Positions 11,000-18,459 of a stretch of DNA of 64,000 nt are shown piece after piece; positions within the stretch are counted from its first letter, which is position 1, and the number at the start of each line of letters is the position of its first letter. This DNA is from Atrina japonica (lineage: Eukaryota; Mollusca; Bivalvia; Pterioida; Pinnidae), in contig BROG01000987.1 of the NCBI GenBank assembly GCA_030159075.1, positions 62,001 to 126,000 on the forward strand, written 5' to 3'. The notes beneath the pieces are model-generated. The model saw only the letters and a list, made by a program, of their open reading frames with translations, was not told where the DNA came from and did no database searches. A program made the translations under genes and the position numbers.

Positions 11000-12721
11000 A
11001 GATTTACAATTCAAAAACCTATAACAAAGCATAGATATACAAAGTATTTTTGTATATCTGATAGCCATTCCATAAGTCTGTCTGAAACAAGAACAATAAA
11101 GTTTTGAGTTTATTTGTATATTAATACTCGTATCAGGGACATATCAACTATATGTCTAATGGGAAAACCATGTAACTGAAAATAGATTGATCTCCAAGAT
11201 GATAAGATGTTGGCAATTTGAGATAGCCCTGCAGAGACCTTTGGTAACTTTGCGCTGTCGTTCGCCACATTGGCATTTTGTGAATCTTTTAAAAATCTGT
11301 GAATCCTTGAGTTTATTTCACACCTGTACGTTTTTTGACAGTGCCCAGTCTAGGCCTCAGGCACAGAAATGTATACAGTAGGTAATTTTTGCTGGGTCAA
11401 AAGATATATTTCTCATTCCCAATATTTTAAAGGTACTATATTTTGTGACACAATTTGTGATAGCACATAAAAATTAGAAGTTCTGAAATGACAGAAATAC
11501 TCTCTCTCTCCCTCCCTACCTCCCTCCCTCACATTTATTTTTCCTGAGTGAAAAGATTTCTCATTCCCAATATTTTAAAGGTACTTTACATTGTTTCAAT
11601 GGTTTAATGTCTGTTTTATTCAGTTCTTCAGATATATATAATTTTAATGGTTAAAATTTGAACAGTAAAATCATAGTCCAGGACATCTGAGAACAACACA
11701 TTTCCGCAAAGTAAGCACCAAATTTTAACTCCATAAAAATTAAGGTTCATGTGGCCCCTAACTGATTGTTGTCAAGAGCAAAGAGATGCCTAGGTTTTTC
11801 GAATGGGATAATCTAACCTCTAGACCTACCCTATGTGAACATACAACAGTTTTTAAGTAAAATAAAAAAAAAATGAAGTTATATGCAAAATTATCGGGTT
11901 TGAATTGATTTAAAGCTGTTTACATGTACCTATGATGACCATTTATTTTTTCAGGAGAAGGTAAATCTATTACAATTTGTTAGTTTTTTATATTCATCAT
12001 TTTTCCACCAAAAATAAGTTTTGTGAAAATACCGTTTTAATCATACTTTAAAATCACAGAAAAGGTTTACATCTATAGAACTATCATGTATGCAATACTA
12101 GTAAAATGGTATAAAATTTCTTGGTGTCTGGCCCCGCTTGTATAAAACATCTCAAATTTGAGATTTCCTCAAGCTTGAGTGACGTTGAGATTTCCTCAAC
12201 TGAGTTTTCCTCAAAATCGGCTTGTATAAACATTCCTCAACTACCTTGAGGAAAATCTCAGCTGAGTGAAAAGTTGAGGGATTACTCATTGATATAAGTG
12301 GCCAAAAGAGAACTCTTTAAGGCTAAATGGCAAGAAAGCTGATACCGGTAGCTACTTACGGGAAATTGATGCTTGCGCGGTGGTGCAATATGTTAAGTAT
12401 AGTGATTGATAAGTTAATCACTGTATGTTAAGTATAGTGATTGATATGTAGAAACTACATGTAGATGGGTACATACCTGCATTTTAAAACAAACATTTTA
12501 TCTGTGTTATGTACACCATTAGATTTGTTTTATCTTTTTTCAGTTTAGTTTATTCTGAATCTGTAGAAAGATATTTGAAAATGATGAATAATATGACTGA
12601 ATGGAATTGTGAAATTTTATTAAATACAAGAAGGCGACGCCTCAAGGATTTTGCGGGAGAGAATGGGTGTTGATGAATAGAAAATAAATAAAACAAATGG
12701 TAAAAAATATCGATTGTAACA
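10457..12721. other. Intron left of the capsid element: poly-C and CCTCAA-rich block
   Basis: It holds a 32-nt poly-C run (10968-10999) and a CT/CCCT-rich tract near 11500-11532. A block at 12133-12281 is unusually rich in TTTCCTCAA / TTGAGGAAA motifs in both orientations, with repeated GCTTGTATAAA. A 21-bp direct repeat TGTTAAGTATAGTGATTGATA lies near 12391 and 12426. No gene is visible. Confidence 0.5.
10968..10999. repeat. Poly-C tract (32 nt)
   Basis: An uninterrupted run of C on the plus strand (G-run on the minus strand). Its length may be an assembly approximation. Confidence 0.95.
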
Positions 12722-13051
12722 ATGTGTGTTGTAATATGCCGATTCCAGCCCACTTTGCACTCAATGACCCCAAACATACCTAAATTTATTTCTCTCAATC
12801 TAGTGGGTAAATCCATACTGGGGAATTCCCTATCTTACCTGAGGTGCAATCGACCATGACGAATTTTTAATAGATGTTATTATTGTATTGACATAATAAT
12901 AAAAATAATAAATTGAAAATGTTATAAGAAATAATATAACTAATTAAAAATGTCTACAAGTGATGAAGTATGTAAAATTAATGTTAATGAGTTTGATATA
13001 AATAAGTTGACGATTAAGAAACCTAACAAAGGTAAAAACGGTAATTTTTTT
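12722..13051 (+). repeat. Left terminal inverted repeat
   Basis: It pairs base by base with 18130-18459 on the other strand (position x pairs with 31181-x), with three mismatches seen. The outer end reads ATGTGTGTTGTAATATGCC. The last 100 bp of the repeat is a copy of the start of the right-end gene. Confidence 0.95.
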
Positions 13052-13063
13052 TTAAAAATCTAA
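12950..13063 (+). pseudogene. Truncated duplicate of the right-end gene start, inside left TIR
   Basis: An ATG at 12950 opens 37 codons beginning MSTSDEVCKINVNEFDINKL. It is identical in protein, over the repeat, to the start of the gene at 18231 on the other strand. The copy leaves the repeat after codon 34 and stops 3 codons later. It exists because the inverted repeat extends into a coding region. Its tail overlaps the 3' end of the convergent small gene at 13052-13228. Confidence 0.85.
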
Positions 13064-13228
13064 TCTTTTTGTACGTTCGTGATTCCATTGATCTCTAGCC
13101 TTGGTTAGTTTTTCCATTGCCTCATCGTGTCTTTTTTGCTCCTCATGATCCGAAAATAAAAATTGTGATCCAGAAAATGCTAGAGCATTGACTAATGCAC
13201 CTCCAACCATCATTGCAATAGTAGCCAT
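13052..13228 (-). CDS. Small unknown protein, 58 aa, hydrophobic N terminus
   Basis: Minus-strand ORF from ATG at 13228 to TAA at 13052-13054. It begins MATIAMMVGGALVNALAFSG, a candidate membrane or amphipathic segment of about 20 residues. A highly charged helix rich in Glu, Lys and Arg follows. It is the leftmost gene of a leftward cluster, 23 nt from the next gene (13252). I do not recognise the family. Its compact position between other element genes and its clean frame suggest it is real. Small capsid or membrane-interacting proteins are common in related viruses, but that role is only a guess. Confidence 0.55.
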   Translation of the reverse strand: MATIAMMVGGALVNALAFSGSQFLFSDHEEQKRHDEAMEKLTKARDQWNHERTKRLDF

Positions 13229-13251
13229 TTTTTAATAGGGATGGTTTTATT

Positions 13252-13476
13252 TTATTTCATGATATCAGCTGGGATGATTCCCTTTTTAACTAACATATCC
13301 TTGGTGTAATTAGCGAGAGCAAATTCGACGAGGATCATCCCAAAGTCTTTTGGGTCAAAATCCATCTTGGGTGTTGACATCTTTAAGAATTTCTTGGAAA
13401 GTTGTGCGTAACTTATAGCAATTCCTGTATTAACAGCTGCGTGATATGCGATGTTGACCAAATCTTTTTCACTCAT
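13252..13476 (-). CDS. Unknown element protein, 74 aa
   Basis: Starts MSEKDLVNIAYHAAVNTGIA and is intact at 74 residues. It appears mostly helical, with a short hydrophobic stretch (FGMILVEFALANY) in the second half. It lies 23 nt from the 58-aa gene and 27 nt from the next ORF, like a compact viral transcription unit. There is no family I can name and no catalytic motif. Confidence 0.55.
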   Translation of the reverse strand: MSEKDLVNIAYHAAVNTGIAISYAQLSKKFLKMSTPKMDFDPKDFGMILVEFALANYTKDMLVKKGIIPADIMK

Positions 13477-13503
13477 CTTTTTTTTAATACGAAAAGAAAT
13501 TAT

Positions 13504-13818
13504 TTATAACATTTCATGGGGATTGGGTTTTGATTCTTTAGGTAGTGGTTTTGGTGGTGAAATAACTTTGGGTTCTGTTTTTTTTATGTATATCAGTAAT
13601 CCAACAACTGCGAATCCACCTGCTATCCATTTCCAGCTATCATTGCTATTATCATTGCTATCATTGCTATTATGGCTATTAGCATTGCTATCATTGCTAA
13701 TAGCATTGCTATTCTGGCTATTAGCATTGCTATTCCATCGATGTTGAGCACCCTTCTTCCCTGCTTCCTGACGTTTCGGGTTCTTTTTCTTCTCCCATAT
13801 TAGTTCCTCTGGATTCAT
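13504..13818 (-). CDS. Unknown element protein with Asn/Ser repeat and C-terminal TM segment, 104 aa
   Basis: A basic N terminus (MNPEELIWEKKKNPKRQEAG) is followed by a low-complexity Asn-Ser-Asp repeat (about residues 29-61) encoded by a tandem 9-bp-type repeat at about 13633-13735. A hydrophobic helix (WIAGGFAVVGLLIYI, about residues 63-79) and a Pro/Lys-rich end follow. It overlaps the next upstream gene (13730-14239) by 89 nt in another frame. A single-span membrane or minor virion protein is conceivable; no homology is claimed. Confidence 0.5.
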   Translation of the reverse strand: MNPEELIWEKKKNPKRQEAGKKGAQHRWNSNANSQNSNAISNDSNANSHNSNDSNDNSNDSWKWIAGGFAVVGLLIYIKKTEPKVISPPKPLPKESKPNPHEML

Positions 13819-14239
13819 CGTGTTTTTCTATAATGTCAGATTTTTTAAATCCTGCAATGTGACGACTAGAAATGGTGGCTATACTGAGTGGTGCTAAGTA
13901 AGCTCCATATTTGTAATATAGATTACAACATATTTCACAGATGGCATTATCTAAGAATAGATCTTCGTTTAATTCCTCAATCAGTTTGGGTTCGTCTTTG
14001 AGATCGAAAAACTGTTTTAGACCCTGGGAATACAGATAGATGAGGGAATTACCTATCGATTTAGTCATACGCATGCCAACTCTTGCGTTTAACAGACGAT
14101 TCAGATTTTCCAACTCCTTGTCATTCATCTTTTCCAAATCAGAAGAAGTGATGTCTTTTCCTAGAAAACTGTACGTTGCACGTCCAGAACCAACAATGGC
14201 TAACAATCTATCTTTGGCTGACATATCTGTGATGGGCAC
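13730..14239 (-). CDS. Unknown conserved-looking element protein, 169 aa
   Basis: Intact ORF starting MPITDMSAKDRLLAIVGSGR. Residues 1-135 look globular and helical, with a hydrophobic YKYGAYLAPLSIATI stretch near residues 109-123. The last 35 residues are hydrophilic. I have an impression, which I cannot verify, that similar proteins sit beside this capsid type in other invertebrate genomes. It is transcribed away from the capsid gene, with a small ORF and about 260 bp between them. Function unknown. Confidence 0.55.
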   Translation of the reverse strand: MPITDMSAKDRLLAIVGSGRATYSFLGKDITSSDLEKMNDKELENLNRLLNARVGMRMTKSIGNSLIYLYSQGLKQFFDLKDEPKLIEELNEDLFLDNAICEICCNLYYKYGAYLAPLSIATISSRHIAGFKKSDIIEKHDESRGTNMGEEKEPETSGSREEGCSTSME

Positions 14240-14294
14240 ATCATTCTCTAATATATCGTCTTACATTCATGTTTTTAAATAAAGATACATTTTT

Positions 14295-14453
14295 TTATAT
14301 AAAGATTGCAAAAGTTTTTCTCAACCATCTTTCTGTTCTGTGATAACGTTCTATAACAATAAAATATAGAATATCACAAATAATACGAGTAAAATCCATA
14401 AAAACGATAAATGATAACAACGCAAATACCATTATTTCGGTAAAACGTTTCAT
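14295..14453 (-). CDS. Candidate small membrane protein, 52 aa
   Basis: ATG at 14453 to TAA at 14295-14297 on the minus strand. It begins MKRFTEIMVFALLSFIVFMD and continues through a second hydrophobic stretch (IICDILYFIVI), then a basic C terminus. It occupies the gap between the leftward cluster and the rightward capsid gene. An AT-rich gap can give such an ORF by chance, so the support is moderate to weak. The compactness of the element and the membrane-like pattern favour it. Confidence 0.35.
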   Translation of the reverse strand: MKRFTEIMVFALLSFIVFMDFTRIICDILYFIVIERYHRTERWLRKTFAIFI

Positions 14454-14498
14454 CTTTTATTTTTAAAACTCTATGTTTAACGAGAAGTGGATTTGTTT

Positions 14499-15557
14499 AT
14501 GAGATCTTGAAGTTGTTTGCGCAAGTCCTCCAAAAAAAATAGAGGTGAAGCTTTCAGGACACACCTTGCAAACAATTGACGATGCTGATAAATTCTTCGT
14601 CTATAATGATCTTTGGAAGGTAGAACGACGTAATATGGCCTATCAGGGAATACAGACTAAAAATCTAAATATGATAAGAGCAAAACCCTCCAGCTTTAAA
14701 ATACCTCTCGACACAAACGAGACTATGAAATTGTTGCGATGTTCAGGAATCGTTTTTGTATTCCCTTGGATTTCGAAATCTTGGAAACAAGCGAACCATT
14801 TTATCAAGCAGGATTACAAGATAGATTGGAATACATGCTAACATTTAATGATGCCAAACACGTCGTCTTGACTGATCCCAGCGATGTTGATAAATCGATA
14901 AGTTATAAAGCTACCAACATCGCTTTGGAATTCGAAAAAATTACTGATGCCACTCTCGCTCGCAGCATCAGACAAAGATATAATGGATATCACGCTTATT
15001 ACTTCAACCAAATATTACGATATCGCAAAACAACAATGAGTAAATCAGATAGCATTCTCAATTATCAAATTAACACCCCAGCACGATCTCTCTCAGGTAT
15101 TCTGTTTCTCTTTAAAGATATTTCTAAAAACAATCCTGAAAAATTTTATAATCCTAGAATCACCAAAGTGGAAACAACTATCGAGGGACAACCAAACCAA
15201 CTCTTCTCAGCTGGAATGAGACCATATCACCAATTTGAAGAAATTAAAAAGTTTTTCTCAGCTTCTCTGAATTGCGAAAACGTTACAGAATTAATAGCCA
15301 AAGAACTCATGTTAAGCGAAATAAATTTAGGACAATACCTCAAAAACCATTACGCTCTCTGGTTAGATTTACGAACTACACCAGAAAATCATCTCCACGG
15401 ATCAGGTCGTAAGCTTCAAAACATTAGTGAAGGTGTTTCCGTCAGAATTGAAAGAACTCCAGAAACTGATACTGACCCTTGGATGTTTACATTTTTGTAG
15501 TAAAAGATGGGCAGATTAACATGTCAAAACGGTCGTTTCGCGAGCGTTATATCTTAA
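14499..15557 (+). pseudogene. Major capsid protein gene (double jelly-roll type), frameshifted
   Basis: Probable virion major capsid protein. Features seen include IEVKLSGHTLQTIDDADKFF near the start, then FRNRFCIPLDFEILE, LTFNDAKHVVLTD, YFNQILRYRKTTMSKSD, INTPARSLSGILFLF, FYNPRITKVETTIEGQPNQL, YALWLDLRTTPENHLHGSGR and a C-terminal KDGQIN stretch. The TPARSLxGILxLF / TIEGxPNQL / LDLRTT..LHGSGR order is a pattern I know from capsid-like proteins of animal Polinton-type elements; distance is not quantified. Breaks: an apparent 1-nt shift between ATG 14499 and the open frame (14503 on), one near 14735, one near 15495, and a possible one near 15527. The longest intact piece is 14739-15500. The ATPase gene follows. 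Confidence 0.72.
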
Positions 15558-15577
15558 AAAATTAAGTCATATAAAAA

Positions 15578-16208
15578 ATGTACATTCGACAACCTCATTC
15601 CGCTATGATTGTGGGTGCCACAGGTTGTGGGAAGACAGAATTTGTTCTAGATCTATTAGAAAACGAATACAAAGATTTCTTCGAGCACATTGTGATCCTG
15701 TGTCCTTCGATCGATTTCAACAAAGCTTACAAATCTAGAAAATGGATTGGAGATGATGTCAAACACCCAAAAGACAAAACGCATTGTCATCGTTAATTCC
15801 CGTATCAAAACAGGAGAAGAGAGATTGCAGGATTTGTTAAGACTTTTTTATGACAAATACAAGGGAGCGTCTACGTTGTACATCATAGATGACTGTTCAG
15901 CTACGAGACAAATAAAAAAGAAAGCAGATGCCCTGTCTATGTTAGCATTTTCGGGAAGACATGCCAATCAATCTGTGTGGATATTAACACAGAGATATAA
16001 TAGTGCATCCAAAGATTTTCGTACACAAATCAAATGGGTTGCACTATTCTTTACCAAGGACAAATTTAGTTATAATGAATGTTTAGATGAGAACGATGTC
16101 GTTCCAGATGAAGAAAAAAGATATCTCAAACATGAATTATCACAGCACAAACATTCTAAATTAATCTTACGAACAGAACAACTGACTGAGTATAAGTTTA
16201 TACAATAA
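15578..16208 (+). pseudogene. A32/FtsK-like genome-packaging ATPase, one frameshift
   Basis: ATPase that pumps DNA into preformed capsids in this virus group (family knowledge). The N-terminal part (from ATG 15578) carries Walker A GATGCGKT at residues 13-20. The frame ends at 15796. A second overlapping frame (to 16208) carries Walker B (TLYIIDD) and the downstream LAFSGRHANQSVWILTQRYN block with the polar sensor residues typical of A32-like enzymes. It ends near KLILRTEQLTEYKFIQ. A shift of one base around 15747-15790 splits the gene; both catalytic halves are otherwise well kept. It lies directly downstream of the capsid gene on the same strand, as is usual. Confidence 0.85.
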
Positions 16209-16276
16209 TTTATATTTTTGTAAATATAAATTAATACATCAGTTTCATTTACTGTTTTTTTTAATAACGATATCAT

Positions 16277-17028
16277 TTATAGTAATCTTAATAAAGTTTC
16301 ATAGTCTACAAGCTTACATAAATCATTCCGCATCTTTAATTCCGATTTATTATTATCTATACAAACCCCAAGTAATTTACTCTGCATCATCAAAAAAGCC
16401 TTGCGAAATTCACCCCACAATATTTTTTGTAACCTACGTCTGACGATTTCTCTCGCCTCTTCTTCACTTTTAGCCCAACGTTCTTTATAATGTAGATCCT
16501 CAATCTCTTCCTCAATGAAAACAAAATCCGCGAAAAGCTCAGTCTCTTCAACCCTCGCATTCTCTATCTGAACAGATTTAAATGCTAAAATACCCCAAGC
16601 ATGATAAAACAACGCGCTGTCTTCGAATGGACCAACAAGACAACTTTTCCTTCCCATCGAATCAGGACTTTTTAATGCTTTTAAAAAAAGAGATCTTTCA
16701 CGTATTTGAGGATTAATATAATAATTTTTAGTGATGGTACTCTGTAAAATTTTAATTTTTTTCACTTCAAATTCTATATCCTCATCATAGATTTTACTAC
16801 GCTCATTATCAAGAAATTCTTCAATCTGTTTAATTGTACAAATTTTTCATGCTTCTTTGCATGAATTCTCATCATAACACCACTATAAAAATAATAATCA
16901 CATCCTGTTATTAAAACGGGAGTCAATAATCTAAAAGGTTTGCCATCGTAAAGTATATTCCAAATCAACTGTCCATTTTCTTCGAGGGTTAACTTCTTTT
17001 GATCGAATTGATCAATTGTACACGCCAT
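16277..17028 (-). pseudogene. Unknown element protein, frameshifted; possible SSB-like paralogue
   Basis: Two adjacent minus-strand frames, 16774-17028 (starting MACTIDQFDQKKLTLEENGQ) and 16277-16765. The reading frame of the second continues upstream past 16765 in open sequence to about 16845, so a single-base shift near 16840 best explains the pair. The N-terminal part has FRLLTPVLITG, then an IEEFLDNER-like helix upstream of the second ORF. This order (small strands, L-TP-L, then an acidic helix) resembles the neighbour at 17540-18231. The C-terminal part is helical and basic (EEEAREIVRRRLQKILWGEF). Function not assigned. Confidence 0.5.
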
Positions 17029-17173
17029 TTTACTTATTCATCTAGAATCTAAGAAAAAATTCAATTTTTATATTATACTATTAAAACATCACAATTCCAA
17101 GAAATCAGACACGTTTCCTGAAAAAAAATGCTCTGAAATGTGATACAATAATTTATATTTTTATAAATATAAA

Positions 17174-17503
17174 TTAATATTTGCGGGGTCTTCCACACGT
17201 ATGAGGAGGTCCTCTATACTGTAAATAATAATAATGACCTCGTTGTTTCATATTATCACAAGAACGACACACGGTATGAGGAGTAGAATCAAACATCCAC
17301 AGATGACAGGATTCACAAAATGTCAGGGGACGAAACTCGCGTTTTCTCATATAATGAAGGTGAAAAGAACAAAAGATAGAATTCTTAACAGTTTTGTGAG
17401 GACATGGGCCATCACGAATCTTTTTTACATGAATAGGCATCTGACATGATGTTATTTCCTTAGGTTCCATCCCAATGCTATTAAACATTTGTTGAAGAGT
17501 CAT
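17174..17503 (-). CDS. Cys-rich putative zinc-binding protein, 109 aa
   Basis: Intact ORF. Cysteines lie at residues 20, 34, 45, 63, 66, 79, 82 and 103. The CESC (63-66) and CRSC (79-82) pairs can form a zinc-ribbon or treble-clef site, and C34/C45/H48/H50 could bind a second metal. The C terminus is basic with a CGRPRKY end, close to an AT-hook core (GRP). Small zinc proteins are common in large DNA viruses and Polinton-like elements, where they may act in transcription or DNA binding (inference). Starts MTLQQMFNSIGM. It is flanked by AT-rich intergenic sequence of 145 and 36 bp. Confidence 0.6.
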   Translation of the reverse strand: MTLQQMFNSIGMEPKEITSCQMPIHVKKIRDGPCPHKTVKNSIFCSFHLHYMRKREFRPLTFCESCHLWMFDSTPHTVCRSCDNMKQRGHYYYLQYRGPPHTCGRPRKY

Positions 17504-17539
17504 TTTTTTATATATGATGTTTTATTTATTATATTTTCA

Positions 17540-18231
17540 TTAACTTAAATCCTCATCGTCATCTGAATTAGGTTCATAATCAATATCAACTACTTGTTGG
17601 TCAAATAAATTAATTGTCTTAACATGTTTCCTAACAACAACAACATCCACAGATGGTTTAATGGATATGTTTGAAGATCCAATATAAACAGAATTAAATG
17701 TCAAAACAGTAATAACTTTACAATTTTTACCTATGTAATCAGAAGGATCCAAATCAACCCTTCCTTCCTTCGTTTTATGCATGAAGATCGTTTCTATGTT
17801 GTCTTGATCCATTTGGAGTTTTGCATAAATAATATTATGCTTTCTACCCCTTTTTATGAGTGTAAAATCATCATTGATGATAGGCTTCTTTCTACCATTC
17901 TCATTAAAAAACTCCGATGTTTATGAACTTCTTTTCTAATCAACTCTTCAATATCTGTAATAACCTTTTCAAACTGTTCTTGCTCATCTTTAAACTTATC
18001 ATCATAATCAAAAGCTAATGATATTGTATAAGGTGTATACAGATCACTCACTCCATACGATAATAAAGTAGGTGTTTGTATTCTAAGTAGTTCTTCAACT
18101 CCATCCGAATAATTATATCGTATATCAAGAAAAAAATTACCGTTTTTACCTTTGTTAGGTTTCTTAATCGTCAACTTATTTATATCAAACTCATTAACAT
18201 TAATTTTACATACTTCATCACTCGTAGACAT
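17540..18231 (-). pseudogene. Probable viral ssDNA-binding-like protein, frameshifted; start lies in right TIR
   Basis: Two frames, 17854-18231 (starting MSTSDEVCKINVNEFDINKL) and 17540-17812. The second frame remains open upstream to about 17908, where a TTTTTT run after GGAG marks the shift. Seen in order: an N-terminal beta-type segment, LLRIQTPTLLSYGVSD, YTISLAFD, an acidic helix (ITDIEELIRKEVHKHRS), then GKNCKVITVLTFNSVYIG and an acidic tail (YEPNSDDDEDLS). This layout resembles single-stranded-DNA-binding-like proteins of nucleocytoplasmic large DNA viruses; acidic C-terminal tails are typical of SSBs. This is pattern recognition, not a database result. Its first 34 codons are duplicated at the other end of the element. 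Confidence 0.5.
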
Positions 18232-18459
18232 TTTTAATTAGTTATATTTTTTCTTATAACATTTTCAATTTATTATTTTTATTATTATGTCCATACAATA
18301 ATAACATCTATTAAAAATTCGTCATGGTCGATTGCACCTCAGGTAAGATAGGGAATTCCCCAGTATGGATTTACCCACTAGATTGAGAGAAATAAATTTA
18401 GGTATGTTTGGGGTCATTGAGTGCAAAGTGGGCTGGAATCGGCATATTACAACACACAT
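18130..18459 (-). repeat. Right terminal inverted repeat
   Basis: Inverted partner of 12722-13051. It contains the promoter-proximal and first 102 coding bases of the gene that starts at 18231. The outermost bases are CATATTACAACACACAT on the plus strand. Immediately outside lies AACAATGTGTGT. Confidence 0.95.

Larger units (their letters stand above)
12722..18459. mobile_element. Compact capsid-encoding element with 330-bp TIRs (Polinton/adintovirus-related)
   Basis: A 5.7-kb unit bounded by inverted repeats at 12722-13051 and 18130-18459, with 3 mismatches and no indels by eye. The interior is densely coding. A leftward cluster of small genes (13052-14453) is followed by rightward capsid and ATPase genes (14499-16208) and then a leftward cluster (16277-18231). 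Major capsid plus A32-type ATPase is the morphogenesis core of Polintons, adintoviruses and virophages (family knowledge). I find no family-B polymerase, retroviral-type integrase, helicase or Ad-type protease, and there is no room for a full-length polymerase. A 4-bp AACA flanks both ends (12718-12721, 18460-18463). Several genes are frameshifted. It is an old copy of a virus-like element in a host genome; activity is not implied. Confidence 0.8.

Noticed and set aside
12550..12816. 88-aa minus ORF, and its partner 18398-18580
   Set aside because: Both share only the TIR sequence and otherwise differ. They are chance frames across the element borders.
13451..13747. 98-aa Leu-rich plus-strand ORF
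   Set aside because: It is the antisense shadow of the Asn/Ser repeat in the 104-aa minus-strand gene.
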